A stretch of DNA of 64,000 nucleotides from UBA5429 sp942493315 (GCA_942493315.1 OW818690.1:1674001-1738000), one strand, 5' to 3'. Positions 17,174 to 26,292 are shown, counted from the stretch's first letter. A program made the numbers and translations. The notes: a model not told the origin generated them from the sequence alone.

Positions 17174-18214
17174 TTAGTGTTTAAAAGTGAACTGATCTAA
17201 GTCGATTTGCACTTGTAACAATTGTTGATGTCCAACAGGATACCCTTTTAAAAAATGAAAATTCCAGGAAAATGAACAAGTGACAAACTCTTTTTGGACA
17301 ATATATAAAATTAGGGAAGTTTTATTGTACCGAGAAGCTCTGTAAAACGGATCTCCTAAATGTAATGTACTTCCATACTTTTCATAAAATGGGGATAAAT
17401 TTTTTCCGAAATAAAAACTGTTGTAAAATCCTAAGTATCTCCACTTGAGAAATAGATCAATGCCGATTCCGGATGCCTGATATTGGGTATTGGTGATCCG
17501 CTCACGGGTGGATGCAAAAAGATAGGCAACTTTAATACTCGTTGTGTCTAACAATTTATTTTTACTTAGATGGAATCCAATTTCAGGAGATACAAAATAG
17601 TCGTCACAAACTCCCTCTTTGGGTTCTGTTGGTGCTTTGTTGGATAAATGATTTAAAAAAGTGATCCCTCCAATCGAGAAATGATGAATGTAGTATCTTC
17701 CTTTTAAAATCACTCTGAATGCTTCTCTGGTTTGGGTACTCATAGCACCACGCCAGTCTAAAATCCCTTCAAAAAAACCATGATCACCCTTATATTGAAA
17801 TAGCGCACCATTGATATTCGGGTATGTGTATGAAATCGAGTCAGATAACACATATAAAGGCAACTTCTCTATTAATTGATGATAGGGAATAATCCCAAAA
17901 TGTAGTTTATACCCATTTTTTTGATACTGATAATACACGATCGGATCCCACTGTCCCATTTGTATCGGAGCTCCCAACGGTTGTAAATAGTGTACCCCAA
18001 GTTTGATGAAATGGGTAGCCCCTTCCCGATCCGTTTTTTTCCACCCCAACTCAGGAGAAAATCGTATTCCAAAGAGCGTTTGAGGATCACAATAGGGGTT
18101 TTCATACTCTCTGTTGTCAAAATAATGGGATAATTTGATGTTATAAAATAGATCCTGTGCAGAAATAAGAGTAATGAAATTAAAAAATAATAAAATGAAT
18201 AGGAGTTTCTTCAT
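17174..18214 (-). CDS. Predicted outer-membrane beta-barrel protein
   Basis: 346 residues with a signal peptide (MKKLLFILLFFNFITLISAQ). The rest alternates short amphipathic strands rich in Tyr, Phe and Trp (YLQPLGAPIQMGQWDPIVYYQYQKNGYKLHFGIIPY; SFYFGKNLSPFYEKYGSTLHLGDPFYRAS) and ends in an aromatic strand, as expected for a barrel. I do not recognise a named family. It lies 9 nt after the OmpA/PD40 gene and 11 nt before guaD, so it is probably cotranscribed with the T9SS-associated genes. Confidence 0.7.
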   Translation of the reverse strand: MKKLLFILLFFNFITLISAQDLFYNIKLSHYFDNREYENPYCDPQTLFGIRFSPELGWKKTDREGATHFIKLGVHYLQPLGAPIQMGQWDPIVYYQYQKNGYKLHFGIIPYHQLIEKLPLYVLSDSISYTYPNINGALFQYKGDHGFFEGILDWRGAMSTQTREAFRVILKGRYYIHHFSIGGITFLNHLSNKAPTEPKEGVCDDYFVSPEIGFHLSKNKLLDTTSIKVAYLFASTRERITNTQYQASGIGIDLFLKWRYLGFYNSFYFGKNLSPFYEKYGSTLHLGDPFYRASRYNKTSLILYIVQKEFVTCSFSWNFHFLKGYPVGHQQLLQVQIDLDQFTFKH

Positions 18215-18223
18215 AACTATGGT

Positions 18224-19837
18224 TTAATCTATTTGAATGTTAACAACTTGAATTCTTCTTTCTATGGAAGCAGCTATGCTATAAATTGAGTTGCGCTGAT
18301 CATGAATATTGGCACTCAGATTTTTAGCAACAGCTTCCTGACTTCCTAAGGGAACTTCTATGATTTGTAATCTGTTTTTGGTTTCCCCGGTGAGGTAGGG
18401 TAGGAGCTCACCATCATTATATTCCTTTAGAAAATTGACAAAACTGGATATTCTTCGGGAAGATAATTTAAAATTGTAATCCGATTTATGTAAAGCACTG
18501 GCATATCCTTGTACCGTAATGATTACTGTTTTCCCTTCCTGTAAAAGGCTGTGTATCAATTGACAAAAATCTAATAATTGGTAGTACCCTTTTTCAACGG
18601 AATCTTTAAAAAATATTTCAATCGCTTGTTTGGCAATGAGTTGGTCATCAGCATTTAATCCTCTGGCATACTCTTGTTTGAATTTTTCTTTGACTGCAAT
18701 GTAGTTGGAAATTGACAGTTTATAATTGGTATTAGTGGTTACAGCATCCGATTTTGGATCGGGTTCGTCGTTGTTAAAATATAAAGTTAAAGGAATTAAT
18801 GCTTTGATTTGATCAATCTTGGTAATCGTGTCTATCGTAACTATTTGTTTGACTGTATCTTTAGGGAAATTCCATTGAAATGAGTATATATCATTGCAAC
18901 ACTCCCGGTGTGAGTATTTTTTGTTGGGTCGGTTGGAGGAGAAATAGCCACTCTTTTGGTTTAGATTTAAAGTATAATAGACATCGTTAAACTCCGAATT
19001 AAATGGAACTCCAATATTGGTGGGTTCACTCCAATCGCTGAGTGCCCCTTTTGAATAAAATATATCATATCCTCCAATTCCAATCTGTTCATCTGAACTA
19101 AAATAGAGAATCCCCTCATTGGAATCAAAAAATGGGGTCACTTCATTTCCTTGAGTATTAATAATGGAACCCAGGTTTACAGGATATTCAAATATACCAT
19201 CTTTATATATAGAGTACCAGATATCTAAACCACCTTCAGTTCCTGTTCTGTTTGAAACAAAGTATAAAACAGAATAATTTGGCGTTTCAACCAGATGAGG
19301 TTGTGTGTTGTTACAAAACGGTTGATTGATTTGTTCCGGTAATTTTTCCGCTTTTTGCCATGTCCCATTTTTAAGTTCAGATTGCCATATATCACAGATC
19401 AAATGGGGATATGCCGTTTTGGAACATCTGGTAAAAAAAATGATATTCCGGGCTTTATTAAAACTAAAATTAATATTGTAGTATTTTTTACTATTGATTG
19501 TTTTGGGCAAAGGCTCCGGCGTTGAATAACCGCTAATAGTTAGATTGGATGAATAAATTTTGCCCATCCAGTAAGCGTCAAAGATATTTTCATTGTCATC
19601 ATCACTTAAAGAAATTAAGGATGAAAAATAAAAAATCGAATCAGGTGCTAATTCCCCTTTGTATTCTGAATTGTCAGTGTTGATATATCTAGGTAATAGG
19701 TCAACTTTAACCGGTAGTTGATTGTTTTTGATAAATTGGATCTGTTGGAGTCGGAAAGCAACATCCTTAGGAATATCTTGTGCTGCAAGATAAAAAGAGA
19801 AAAAAGAGAGCAGAAAAACCAGTGTAAATGTCTTCAT
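18224..19837 (-). CDS. OmpA-family protein with PD40 repeats (PorE/SprE-neighbour type)
   Basis: 537 residues with signal peptide (MKTFTLVFLLSFFSFYLAAQ). Residues about 70-320 contain PD40 (WD40-like) beta-propeller units: YNINFSFNKARNIIFFT, QPHLVETPNYSVLYFVSNRTGTEGGLDIWYS, VTPFFDSNEGILYFSSDEQIGIGGYDIFYSK. The C-terminal 110 residues form an OmpA-like peptidoglycan-binding domain (VIITVQGYASALHKSDYNFKLSSRRISSFVNFL...IERRIQVVNI). PD40 plus OmpA proteins are regular partners of PorP/SprF-family proteins and are thought to tie outer-membrane T9SS components to peptidoglycan. The gene lies 9 nt downstream of the rarA-sprF reading frame, in the usual order. Confidence 0.85.
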   Translation of the reverse strand: MKTFTLVFLLSFFSFYLAAQDIPKDVAFRLQQIQFIKNNQLPVKVDLLPRYINTDNSEYKGELAPDSIFYFSSLISLSDDDNENIFDAYWMGKIYSSNLTISGYSTPEPLPKTINSKKYYNINFSFNKARNIIFFTRCSKTAYPHLICDIWQSELKNGTWQKAEKLPEQINQPFCNNTQPHLVETPNYSVLYFVSNRTGTEGGLDIWYSIYKDGIFEYPVNLGSIINTQGNEVTPFFDSNEGILYFSSDEQIGIGGYDIFYSKGALSDWSEPTNIGVPFNSEFNDVYYTLNLNQKSGYFSSNRPNKKYSHRECCNDIYSFQWNFPKDTVKQIVTIDTITKIDQIKALIPLTLYFNNDEPDPKSDAVTTNTNYKLSISNYIAVKEKFKQEYARGLNADDQLIAKQAIEIFFKDSVEKGYYQLLDFCQLIHSLLQEGKTVIITVQGYASALHKSDYNFKLSSRRISSFVNFLKEYNDGELLPYLTGETKNRLQIIEVPLGSQEAVAKNLSANIHDQRNSIYSIAASIERRIQVVNIQID

Positions 19838-19846
19838 TTTAATAGC

Positions 19847-22120
19847 TTACATGATTTCGTAGGGACACGGTTCTCTGCCGGTTCTTCCAATAGAAGATTT
19901 CTTATATAAATATTGTATCGAGATCTCAAAACCACCCCTGACTCTTGTAGCCGGGGTGAAAGTGGAGAGATTCAAATCGTAACTGGCGCCAATTCTCAAA
20001 TTTTGAATGTCCATGATCACATTTACAATCAAAGCATCACTCCATCTGTAAAACAAACCGGCTCCGAATGTGACTAAGGTTGTATATGAGTTCTTCTTGA
20101 TGCTGTATTCTACATTACTTCCCATAGTGTATTCACTGAAATTACCTTGAAGAGAGGCAAATGCAGAGGGAGCTAATGTTAGAAATCCTGTCAGTGGGAT
20201 TCTGGCTCCAAAATAGGGTGTATAACGTATGGGTAACACTACAGTTCCTTGTCTGTATGATTGATTGGGTCTTCCCAAATGGTATGCGCTGAATCCGAAG
20301 GAATAGATCTGGTTTTTCTTAGGGGAATAACTGTAAAAAACGCCTAATCCCATATCAAAATAACTAATTTTGGAATCCCCGAAGAGCTCAGTGATAGGAT
20401 TATTGGGATCATAAAATCCAAATTGAAATTGTTCATCAAAATGGAGTGCCGCATAGTTTAAAGAGCGTTGTACATAGCCTCCGGTGACACCAAACCCGAT
20501 TTTATGGTTGTTTTTATACCCGATACTTTTTACAAATGATGCGGCTAAATTGATATCTAGGGATCTGAACTCTGAATCTCCCGCTTCGTCACTGTTGATG
20601 TTTAACCCAAGCCCCACTAAATGCTTCAATTTGTTGTTTTTGTAAATGGGGGCGTCAATACTTCCGGATAAAGAGACGAAAGGTTTGGTGACAGACAACC
20701 ATTGTGTTTTTTGATTCAGATTAGCCCTGAATGTGCCATCATAAACGCCCGTCATAGCAGGATTTAAAAGATAATGAGCCGTATAGTACTGAGAATAGTG
20801 TAAATCCTGAGCATCTCCGGGTTTGAGAAAGAAAAAGCCAATTAAAAAGAGAATGAGGTATCTGTATTTATCTTTCCAGCAATTTTTTAAATATTTTCTA
20901 AGCTCATTTTCTCGGGGATTATCTTGCGGTTCGTAGAATTTTTTGCCGCTGATCGATTCGGGAAGAAACTCCTGATTCACAAAATTGTGCTCAAAAGAGT
21001 GGGCATACTGATAATCTTTGCCGTAATTCAACTCTTTCATCAAAGAGGTAGGGGCATTCCTGATGTGGAGTGGTACAGGAAGGTCTCCGGTTTTATGAAC
21101 CCATTCAATCGCTTCATCAATAGCACTATAAGAAGCGTTGCTCTTTGCTGATGAGGCTAAGTAGATGGCAGTTTGGGACAAAATGATGCGCCCTTCCGGC
21201 ATTCCGATCTGATGGACAGCCTGAAAACAACTATTGGCCAATAGTAAAGCATTCGGATTTGCATTTCCAATATCTTCAGAAGCTAAAATAATCATTCTCC
21301 TGGCGATAAAAAGGGGATCTTCCCCTGCATTGATCATACGCGCCATCCAGTAAACTGCTGCATTGGGGTCAGATCCTCTTATCGATTTGATAAAAGCAGA
21401 AATGATGTCGTAATGATTTTCACCCGCTTTGTCATAAATGGCTAAGTTTTTCTGAATACATTTGGTGACATTCTCATTGGTGATCCTCAAAACTCCATTT
21501 TCCGGTTTGATATATTTTACTGTTAACTCAATGGCATTGATTAGCTTACGCGCATCTCCACCTGAAATCCGATAAAGTGCTTCACTCTCCACCACGTCAA
21601 TGGTTATTCCCATCTCTTGTTGAAGGTAGGAAATACAAGTGTTTTTGATTTGCTCCAAGTCGCTTATATCCAAAGAGTTCAAAACATAAACCTGACATCT
21701 GGATAGTAAGGGTGCAATCACTTCAAAGGATGGATTTTCGGTTGTCGCACCAATAAGCGTAACAACCCCACGTTCTACAGCCCCTAACAAAGAATCTTGC
21801 TGTGCTTTGGTGAATCGATGGATTTCGTCAATAAACAATACGGATACTTTTTCCGATTGTTCCGCTTTATCAATAACGGAACGGATATCTTTAACTCCGG
21901 AACTGATGGCACTCAGCATGTAACATTCTGCATCTACCAACTCAGAAATAAGGAGTGCTAATGTTGTTTTTCCAACTCCCGGAGGACCCCATAAAATCAT
22001 GGAATGAATCTGTCTGTTTTCTACAGCTATCCTCAACACTTCACCTTCCCCAACGAGGTGCTTTTGTCCAATATAGGACTCCAGCGTTTTTGGTCTTAAG
22101 ATCTCTGCTAATGGTTGCAT
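19847..22120 (-). CDS. RarA AAA+ ATPase fused in frame to a PorP/SprF-family outer-membrane protein
   Basis: One open frame of 757 residues. Residues 1-419 are a complete RarA/MgsA (LRPKTLESYIGQKHLVGEG; Walker A WGPPGVGKTTL; Walker B FIDEIHRF; sensor IGATTENPSFEV; SIRGSDPNAAVYWMARM), ending at the family-typical KNCWKDKY (codon at 20864-20866). Residues 420-438 form a signal peptide (RYLILFLIGFFFLKPGDAQ) and the remainder a PorP/SprF barrel (DLHYSQYYTAHYLLNPAMTGVYDG...). No stop codon separates the halves and I find no ATG, GTG or TTG in the sprF frame near the junction. RarA acts on stalled replication forks in the cytosol; PorP/SprF proteins lie in the outer membrane. The halves are therefore incompatible as one protein. 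Possible explanations are a recent deletion, a non-AUG start (ATT at 20852-20854) or a sequence error. Confidence 0.85.
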   Translation of the reverse strand: MQPLAEILRPKTLESYIGQKHLVGEGEVLRIAVENRQIHSMILWGPPGVGKTTLALLISELVDAECYMLSAISSGVKDIRSVIDKAEQSEKVSVLFIDEIHRFTKAQQDSLLGAVERGVVTLIGATTENPSFEVIAPLLSRCQVYVLNSLDISDLEQIKNTCISYLQQEMGITIDVVESEALYRISGGDARKLINAIELTVKYIKPENGVLRITNENVTKCIQKNLAIYDKAGENHYDIISAFIKSIRGSDPNAAVYWMARMINAGEDPLFIARRMIILASEDIGNANPNALLLANSCFQAVHQIGMPEGRIILSQTAIYLASSAKSNASYSAIDEAIEWVHKTGDLPVPLHIRNAPTSLMKELNYGKDYQYAHSFEHNFVNQEFLPESISGKKFYEPQDNPRENELRKYLKNCWKDKYRYLILFLIGFFFLKPGDAQDLHYSQYYTAHYLLNPAMTGVYDGTFRANLNQKTQWLSVTKPFVSLSGSIDAPIYKNNKLKHLVGLGLNINSDEAGDSEFRSLDINLAASFVKSIGYKNNHKIGFGVTGGYVQRSLNYAALHFDEQFQFGFYDPNNPITELFGDSKISYFDMGLGVFYSYSPKKNQIYSFGFSAYHLGRPNQSYRQGTVVLPIRYTPYFGARIPLTGFLTLAPSAFASLQGNFSEYTMGSNVEYSIKKNSYTTLVTFGAGLFYRWSDALIVNVIMDIQNLRIGASYDLNLSTFTPATRVRGGFEISIQYLYKKSSIGRTGREPCPYEIM

Positions 22121-22144
22121 ATTTCTATTTTTTTTGGTGTGGTT

Positions 22145-22933
22145 TTACCAAACACTGTTAAAATCTTCCTGATCCCGTACTTTTGGATCTCTTTGATATT
22201 CAAGTAATTTGGCATATTTTAAATAGCTGTTAACTGCAATAGATAACGCTAATGTAAATCCATCAATCCCTTCTAAAATGGCTCCTTTAAAAAAGTAATT
22301 CACAAAAAAAGCACTAAATCCATGCACAAATGGAGTGAACCCTGTTGCTTTTTTATCTTGCAGATACAAAATTTTAGCACCTCGGGTGCTGTAATTGCGC
22401 GCTGGTTTAGCAAATAGTTCTCCTAAGTTTTTATAACGAAAATGGATCAGATCCCCTTTTAATTTTTGTGAATTGTCAACCGGAACAGAGGCGTGTTGCT
22501 TCACATCTCTGAATCGAATCTGATCATGGCGAAATAAACGGACCAAATGATCCGGATACCAACCACAACTTTTTACCCACCTGCTTCCAATTAAATTCCT
22601 GCGTCTTACAGCAAACCCAAAGTAAGGGGTTTGATCTAAATTCAGATTTTGAATCATTGAAACCAGTTCATCTGAAACCCGTTCATCTGCATCCATACTG
22701 AAAATCCAACTATTGGTAGCAAATTGAATCCCGAAATTTTTCTGAATCCCATCACCTAAATAGCTTTGAAGGTATGTTTTGGCCCCTAAAGATGATGCAA
22801 TGGAAACAGTTTGATCAGTAGAATAGGAGTCCACAACAATGATTTCATCACAAATTTGAAATAAGGATTGTATGGCTTCAGCAATGTGTTGCTCTTCGTT
22901 AAGTGTGGTGATAATTCCGGTGATCCTGGCCAT
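22145..22933 (-). CDS. Family 2 glycosyltransferase (lipopolysaccharide-core type)
   Basis: 262 residues. GT-A fold features are visible: ITGIITTLNEEQHIAEAIQSL at the N-terminus, EIIVVDSYSTDQTVSIA, and the metal-binding SMDADERVSDEL. WYPDHLVRLFRHDQIRFRDVKQHASVPV is typical of the WaaE/KdtX-like branch that adds sugars to LPS core. A hydrophobic stretch near residue 205 (FSAFFVNYFFKGAIL) suggests membrane association. It is 24 nt upstream of rarA-sprF and probably leads that block. The sugar and acceptor cannot be deduced. Confidence 0.9.
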   Translation of the reverse strand: MARITGIITTLNEEQHIAEAIQSLFQICDEIIVVDSYSTDQTVSIASSLGAKTYLQSYLGDGIQKNFGIQFATNSWIFSMDADERVSDELVSMIQNLNLDQTPYFGFAVRRRNLIGSRWVKSCGWYPDHLVRLFRHDQIRFRDVKQHASVPVDNSQKLKGDLIHFRYKNLGELFAKPARNYSTRGAKILYLQDKKATGFTPFVHGFSAFFVNYFFKGAILEGIDGFTLALSIAVNSYLKYAKLLEYQRDPKVRDQEDFNSVW

Positions 22934-23005
22934 GATTGAATGATTATATTAGAAATGCAAAGTTACATTTTTTTTACCATTTATAACAGATCCGGAAAAA
23001 ATGTG

Positions 23006-23689
23006 CTACTGCTCAGAGATGATCTTTTGTAACAATTGAATATTCATAATTCTAAAATACTTCCGATCAGATTGAACTACTCCCATTTCAATTAACTGGG
23101 AGAGTGCTTTTCCAACCGCGGGGCGTGTAACTCCAAACAAATCTGCTAATTCTTGCTGAGAATGAGGGATTTGAAAGATGGTATCATTGTTGATCTGCGC
23201 TTGTTCCAATAAATAGTTGGCCCATTTGGATTTAATGGTTCCAAATCTGAAACTCCGAATTCTTTCGGAAAGAAAAAAAGCTCTGTTGGCTACAATATTT
23301 AAATAATTTTGTAGAATAATCAACTCCTTTTGCATCATCTCCATCAGTTTTTCCTTAGATATCCTGATAATGAGTGTTTCCATCCGGGCAATCACATCAA
23401 CAGGTACTCTGTTTTTGGTGGCAAATAAAAAGGCAGGGGCAATAATACGCGAAGGATCCAACTCTTCAATAGTGGTGTTTCTTCCCATGGCATCTAACAT
23501 CTCCGCAGATACACGTCCTTTTTTAATGATGTACACATGATTGAAAACTTCTCCCTGAGCTAACACTAAATCTCCATTTTTATAGGCCAGAATTTTAAAC
23601 TGTCCATTCAATAGTTCTAAAATATGTTCTAATGAAAGTCCAATAAATAAAGGGCATTTTTCTAATATTTCTAAAGGTGAATGTTCCAT
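23006..23689 (-). CDS. Crp/Fnr-family transcriptional regulator
   Basis: 227 residues. The N-terminal part is a cNMP-type beta-barrel (LEILEKCPLFIGLSLEHILELL...YKNGDLVLAQGEVFNHVYIIKKGRVSAEML), then a dimer helix, then a winged helix-turn-helix (IPHSQQELADLFGVTRPAVGKALSQLIEMGVV). No Cys cluster for an Fe-S centre is present, so it is not a classical FNR; the effector is unknown. The start is 5 nt after the small membrane protein gene at 23695, so the three genes 24552-23006 look like one operon. Confidence 0.9.
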   Translation of the reverse strand: MEHSPLEILEKCPLFIGLSLEHILELLNGQFKILAYKNGDLVLAQGEVFNHVYIIKKGRVSAEMLDAMGRNTTIEELDPSRIIAPAFLFATKNRVPVDVIARMETLIIRISKEKLMEMMQKELIILQNYLNIVANRAFFLSERIRSFRFGTIKSKWANYLLEQAQINNDTIFQIPHSQQELADLFGVTRPAVGKALSQLIEMGVVQSDRKYFRIMNIQLLQKIISEQ

Positions 23690-23694
23690 ATCTA

Positions 23695-23988
23695 TTAAAT
23701 ACTAATACTCAATAATTTAAAGATCCCCCAAATCAGAATTCCCACAATTGGAATAAAAACAACTGCAAAAAGTATAATGGTATTCCTTTGGTGAGTTATA
23801 TAGGGTTTTAATTCGAGTCTTATTTGTTCCAGCTCCTCATGGGTGATCTCTTTCCGATCTAATTGCTTTTGACTATGTTTGTAACTTTTAGCAAATTCAC
23901 GATATTTTTTAATATGCTTCTTAGCATTTGGGATCTCTTTCATTCTAGAGATCATATCTGCAATACTACCTGCACCTCCTCCAGACAT
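23695..23988 (-). CDS. Small single-span membrane protein
   Basis: 97 residues: a charged soluble part (IPNAKKHIKKYREFAKSYKHSQKQLDRKEITHEELEQIRLELKPYITHQ), probably helical, followed by a C-terminal membrane helix (NTIILFAVVFIPIVGILIWGIFKLL). No family recognised. Gaps of 3 nt upstream and 5 nt downstream place it in an operon between a secreted protein and a Crp-family regulator, which suggests a signalling or regulatory role, by context only. Confidence 0.75.
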   Translation of the reverse strand: MSGGGAGSIADMISRMKEIPNAKKHIKKYREFAKSYKHSQKQLDRKEITHEELEQIRLELKPYITHQRNTIILFAVVFIPIVGILIWGIFKLLSISI

Positions 23989-23991
23989 AAT

Positions 23992-24552
23992 TTATTTTAC
24001 TTTGTGTAGAAGTTTATAGGTAATTAAATCAAAGATCTGAATTTCATTCAATTCCAAGGGGTCAAACCTGCCGTTTCTGTTATTGTCATAGTATCCCGCA
24101 ACCACCAATGTGCCACTCTTCTCATTAACCTCCCAAACACGAACATTAAATGTGGTGTCTGTAATAACATGTTTGGACTTACCATCCGTGCCAACAGAAA
24201 CCAAAGTGATCGGATCCTTTAAATTGATTCTTACATTATTGTCAATGTCAAACATCCGAACTGCAACAATGATCGTATTGATGTTTAATGCATCAATTTT
24301 TACTTGTTTAAAATCCTGAATGATATACTCATTGGCAATTTTAGCATCTGTTGTTTCAATAGTTTTAGTGTTGATAAACAATATATTCATACTGTTTATG
24401 TCCCCCAAACTATTCGTGTTTACTTCTAAAGCAATTACGTTGTCAGTTCCTTTAACATCGACTAATTTATTAAAAGATACCTGCTCAACCCTCACTTGTC
24501 CATAACTAATGAACCAGGAGCATAAAATTAAAAATAAAATGTACTTTTTCAT
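23992..24552 (-). CDS. Secreted protein with a C-terminal EF-hand-like loop
   Basis: 186 residues with signal peptide (MKKYILFLILCSWFISYGQ). The body is beta-rich. Near the C-terminus DNNRNGRFDPLE fits a calcium-binding loop (DxNxxGxxDxxE). First gene of a three-gene operon with the 97-aa membrane protein and the Crp-type regulator. No named family recognised. Confidence 0.7.
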   Translation of the reverse strand: MKKYILFLILCSWFISYGQVRVEQVSFNKLVDVKGTDNVIALEVNTNSLGDINSMNILFINTKTIETTDAKIANEYIIQDFKQVKIDALNINTIIVAVRMFDIDNNVRINLKDPITLVSVGTDGKSKHVITDTTFNVRVWEVNEKSGTLVVAGYYDNNRNGRFDPLELNEIQIFDLITYKLLHKVK

Positions 24553-24612
24553 AATTGACAGGTTTTAGTTTTCCTTTTTTTAACTATTGCTTTTCTACTG
24601 TTTTTAACACTG

Positions 24613-24620
24613 CAAATATA
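24613..24620 (-). promoter_or_regulatory. Putative -7 element (TATATTTG) of the 24552-23006 operon
   Basis: Minus-strand TATATTTG about 60 nt upstream of the ATG at 24552. The -33 region is not clear. Confidence 0.4.
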
Positions 24621-24651
24621 ATAAATATTGCGATAATTTTGTTAAAAATGA

Positions 24652-24688
24652 CAAAAAAAAAGGAAGTTTGAAAAAACTTCCTTTTTTT
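24652..24688 (-). terminator. Terminator of hsp20
   Basis: Perfect stem GGAAGTTT / AAACTTCC with a GAAA-type loop and A/T runs on both sides, three bases past the hsp20 stop in minus orientation. Confidence 0.85.
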
Positions 24689-24690
24689 GA

Positions 24691-25116
24691 CTATTCAATA
24701 TTGATCTGAATAGCAGGTTTTGGCTTCACTTCTTCCTTTTTCGGGAGTGTTAAAATAAGAATCCCATTTTCATATTGGGCTTTGGTTTTTTCAGGGTTTG
24801 TTTTGTCGGAAATTAAAAAAGTTCTGCTAAATGAATGATTGTTGAATTCCCTTCTAATGTATTTTACATCACTTTCTGAAGAAGTACCCTCATAAGAGAT
24901 GGTGAGTTCATTTTTTTCCAAATCAATCTTGATCTGATCTTTTTCAATGCCCGGAACAGCCATACTTATTTTATATCCCTCGGCATCTTCCGAAATATTG
25001 GTTGCTGAATGTGCAAATTCAGGGTATTGCACTGGTTTGCATCCTCCATAATAATCGTTTCCAAACATTTGATCGAATAACATCATTCCCGGATTTTTAA
25101 ATTTTACTAGTGTCAT
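24691..25116 (-). CDS. Small heat-shock protein (Hsp20 / alpha-crystallin family)
   Basis: 141 residues. The alpha-crystallin domain is visible as ATNISEDAEGYKISMAVPGIEKDQIKIDLEKNELTISYEG, then RREFNNHSFSRTFLISDKTNPEKTKAQYENGILILTLPKKEE, followed by a C-terminal IxI-type anchor (PAIQINIE). ATP-independent holdase chaperone of the cytoplasm. Single gene with its own terminator. Its upstream region, shared with the divergent Fe-S protein gene, contains a duplicated TGACAAAATGGC element. Confidence 0.95.
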   Translation of the reverse strand: MTLVKFKNPGMMLFDQMFGNDYYGGCKPVQYPEFAHSATNISEDAEGYKISMAVPGIEKDQIKIDLEKNELTISYEGTSSESDVKYIRREFNNHSFSRTFLISDKTNPEKTKAQYENGILILTLPKKEEVKPKPAIQINIE

Positions 25117-25265
25117 GGTTCTTTTTTTTAAGTTATTAATTTTTTTTAATTTTTGTTCTGCCTAATACTTGCAAATGATGTGCCTTTTTAATTTTTTACT
25201 TTTTAAATATTTTGTAAATAATTGAAATACAGGCAAAAAGAATATTTTTATTTATTTATCAATAC

Positions 25266-25311
25266 TGACAAAATGGCGCATTTATCTTAAAATAATAGTG
25301 ACAAAATGGCA
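25266..25311. promoter_or_regulatory. Duplicated TGACAAAATGGC element in the hsp20 / Fe-S protein divergent region
   Basis: Two copies (25266-25277 and 25299-25311) in direct orientation 33 bp apart, the second followed by A. Each fits TGNCA-N3-TGNC, a pseudo-palindrome. The intergenic region serves two divergent genes. A regulator-binding site is an inference; the regulator is unknown. Confidence 0.5.
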
Positions 25312-25427
25312 GTTATTGAAATTACACTCTCTTATCAGGTTTTTCAAATGTAATAAACATTACAATTTCAGTACCTAAAATGACGTGATCTTTGCATCAT
25401 CAAAATGAACAAAAAAAACAAAAAAAT

Positions 25428-26174
25428 ATGAAAAGGCAAATTATCAGAATCGACGAAGAAAAATGTATAGGATGTGGCTCATGTGCAAGTGGTTGTCATC
25501 AAAATGCAATACAAATCATCAACGGAAAAGCAAAATTAGTGCGTGAAGATTATTGTGACGGATTAGGAATTTGTATCGGGGAATGTCCAACAGGTGCCCT
25601 CACTTTAACAGATGCCCCTGAAGGAGAACTAAAACCAACACAAATACCTACAGAACACCATCCAAAAGTGGTCGCTCATGATCTGTTAAGCGCGAAAGAG
25701 GAACCTCTTGCTTGCGGTTGCCCAGGCTCAATGGCCCGCGAATTAAAAAAAGAGTCTAAACCCGAAAATCAGGCTACTCTTACCGATGCTCCTTCCGAAT
25801 TGGGCAATTTCCCTGTCCAACTTCACTTAGCCAATCCTACAGCACCCTTTTTCTATGAAGCAGATCTTCTGTTAGCAGCTGATTGTACCGCTTTTGCAGC
25901 CGGTAATTTCCATTCTAAATATTTAAAAGGTAAAAAGTTGGTGATTGCTTGCCCAAAATTGGATGCCAATACAGAAAGATATATTGACAAAATAGTAACT
26001 TTAATCGACGAAGCTCAAATCAATACCTTAACCCTTTTGATTATGGAAGTTCCTTGCTGTGGTGGATTAGGAAAAATTGCAGAAATGGCAAGAGAAAAAG
26101 CCCAAAGAAACATCCCTATTCGCAAAATTGTGATCGGAATGGACGGAAGTAAACGATTTGATACATGGATATAA
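25428..26174 (+). CDS. 4Fe-4S dicluster ferredoxin-domain protein
   Basis: 248 residues starting MKRQIIRIDEEKCIGCGSCASGCHQNAI; an in-frame Met 12 codons upstream adds only a Lys/Gln-rich tail. Two Cys clusters fit 4Fe-4S sites: CIGCGSCASGCH and CDGLGICIGECP. A further LACGCPGSMAREL motif follows, then a domain ending in IPIRKIVIGMDGSKRF with conserved VPCCGG. This layout (bacterial ferredoxin plus a Cys-containing helper region) is common in anaerobes and annotated only as 4Fe-4S binding protein. Probably cytosolic electron transfer. Followed by a strong terminator. Confidence 0.88.
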   Translation: MKRQIIRIDEEKCIGCGSCASGCHQNAIQIINGKAKLVREDYCDGLGICIGECPTGALTLTDAPEGELKPTQIPTEHHPKVVAHDLLSAKEEPLACGCPGSMARELKKESKPENQATLTDAPSELGNFPVQLHLANPTAPFFYEADLLLAADCTAFAAGNFHSKYLKGKKLVIACPKLDANTERYIDKIVTLIDEAQINTLTLLIMEVPCCGGLGKIAEMAREKAQRNIPIRKIVIGMDGSKRFDTWI

Positions 26175-26199
26175 AAGGGGATTTCTCCCCTTTTTTTTA
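26173..26199 (+). terminator. Terminator of the Fe-S protein gene
   Basis: Stem AAAAGGGGA / TCCCCTTTT with TTTC loop and a run of eight T. Confidence 0.9.
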
Positions 26200-26257
26200 C
26201 TCCACTTTTTTCCTAAAAATATCCATTTTTTTGCTTTTTTAAAAGATCTTTTTTTAG

Positions 26258-26265
26258 TATCTTTG
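26258..26265 (+). promoter_or_regulatory. Putative -7 element (TATCTTTG) of the M20 peptidase gene
   Basis: TATCTTTG lies 27 nt upstream of the ATG at 26293. A TTTG at 26230-26233 is a little far (24 nt) for the usual -33 box. Confidence 0.5.
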
Positions 26266-26292
26266 CGCCGGAAAATTTTTAAACAATATTAT

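Noticed and set aside
20900..21180. 75-aa plus-strand frame opposite rarA
   Set aside because: Shadow of the well-conserved RarA coding sequence.
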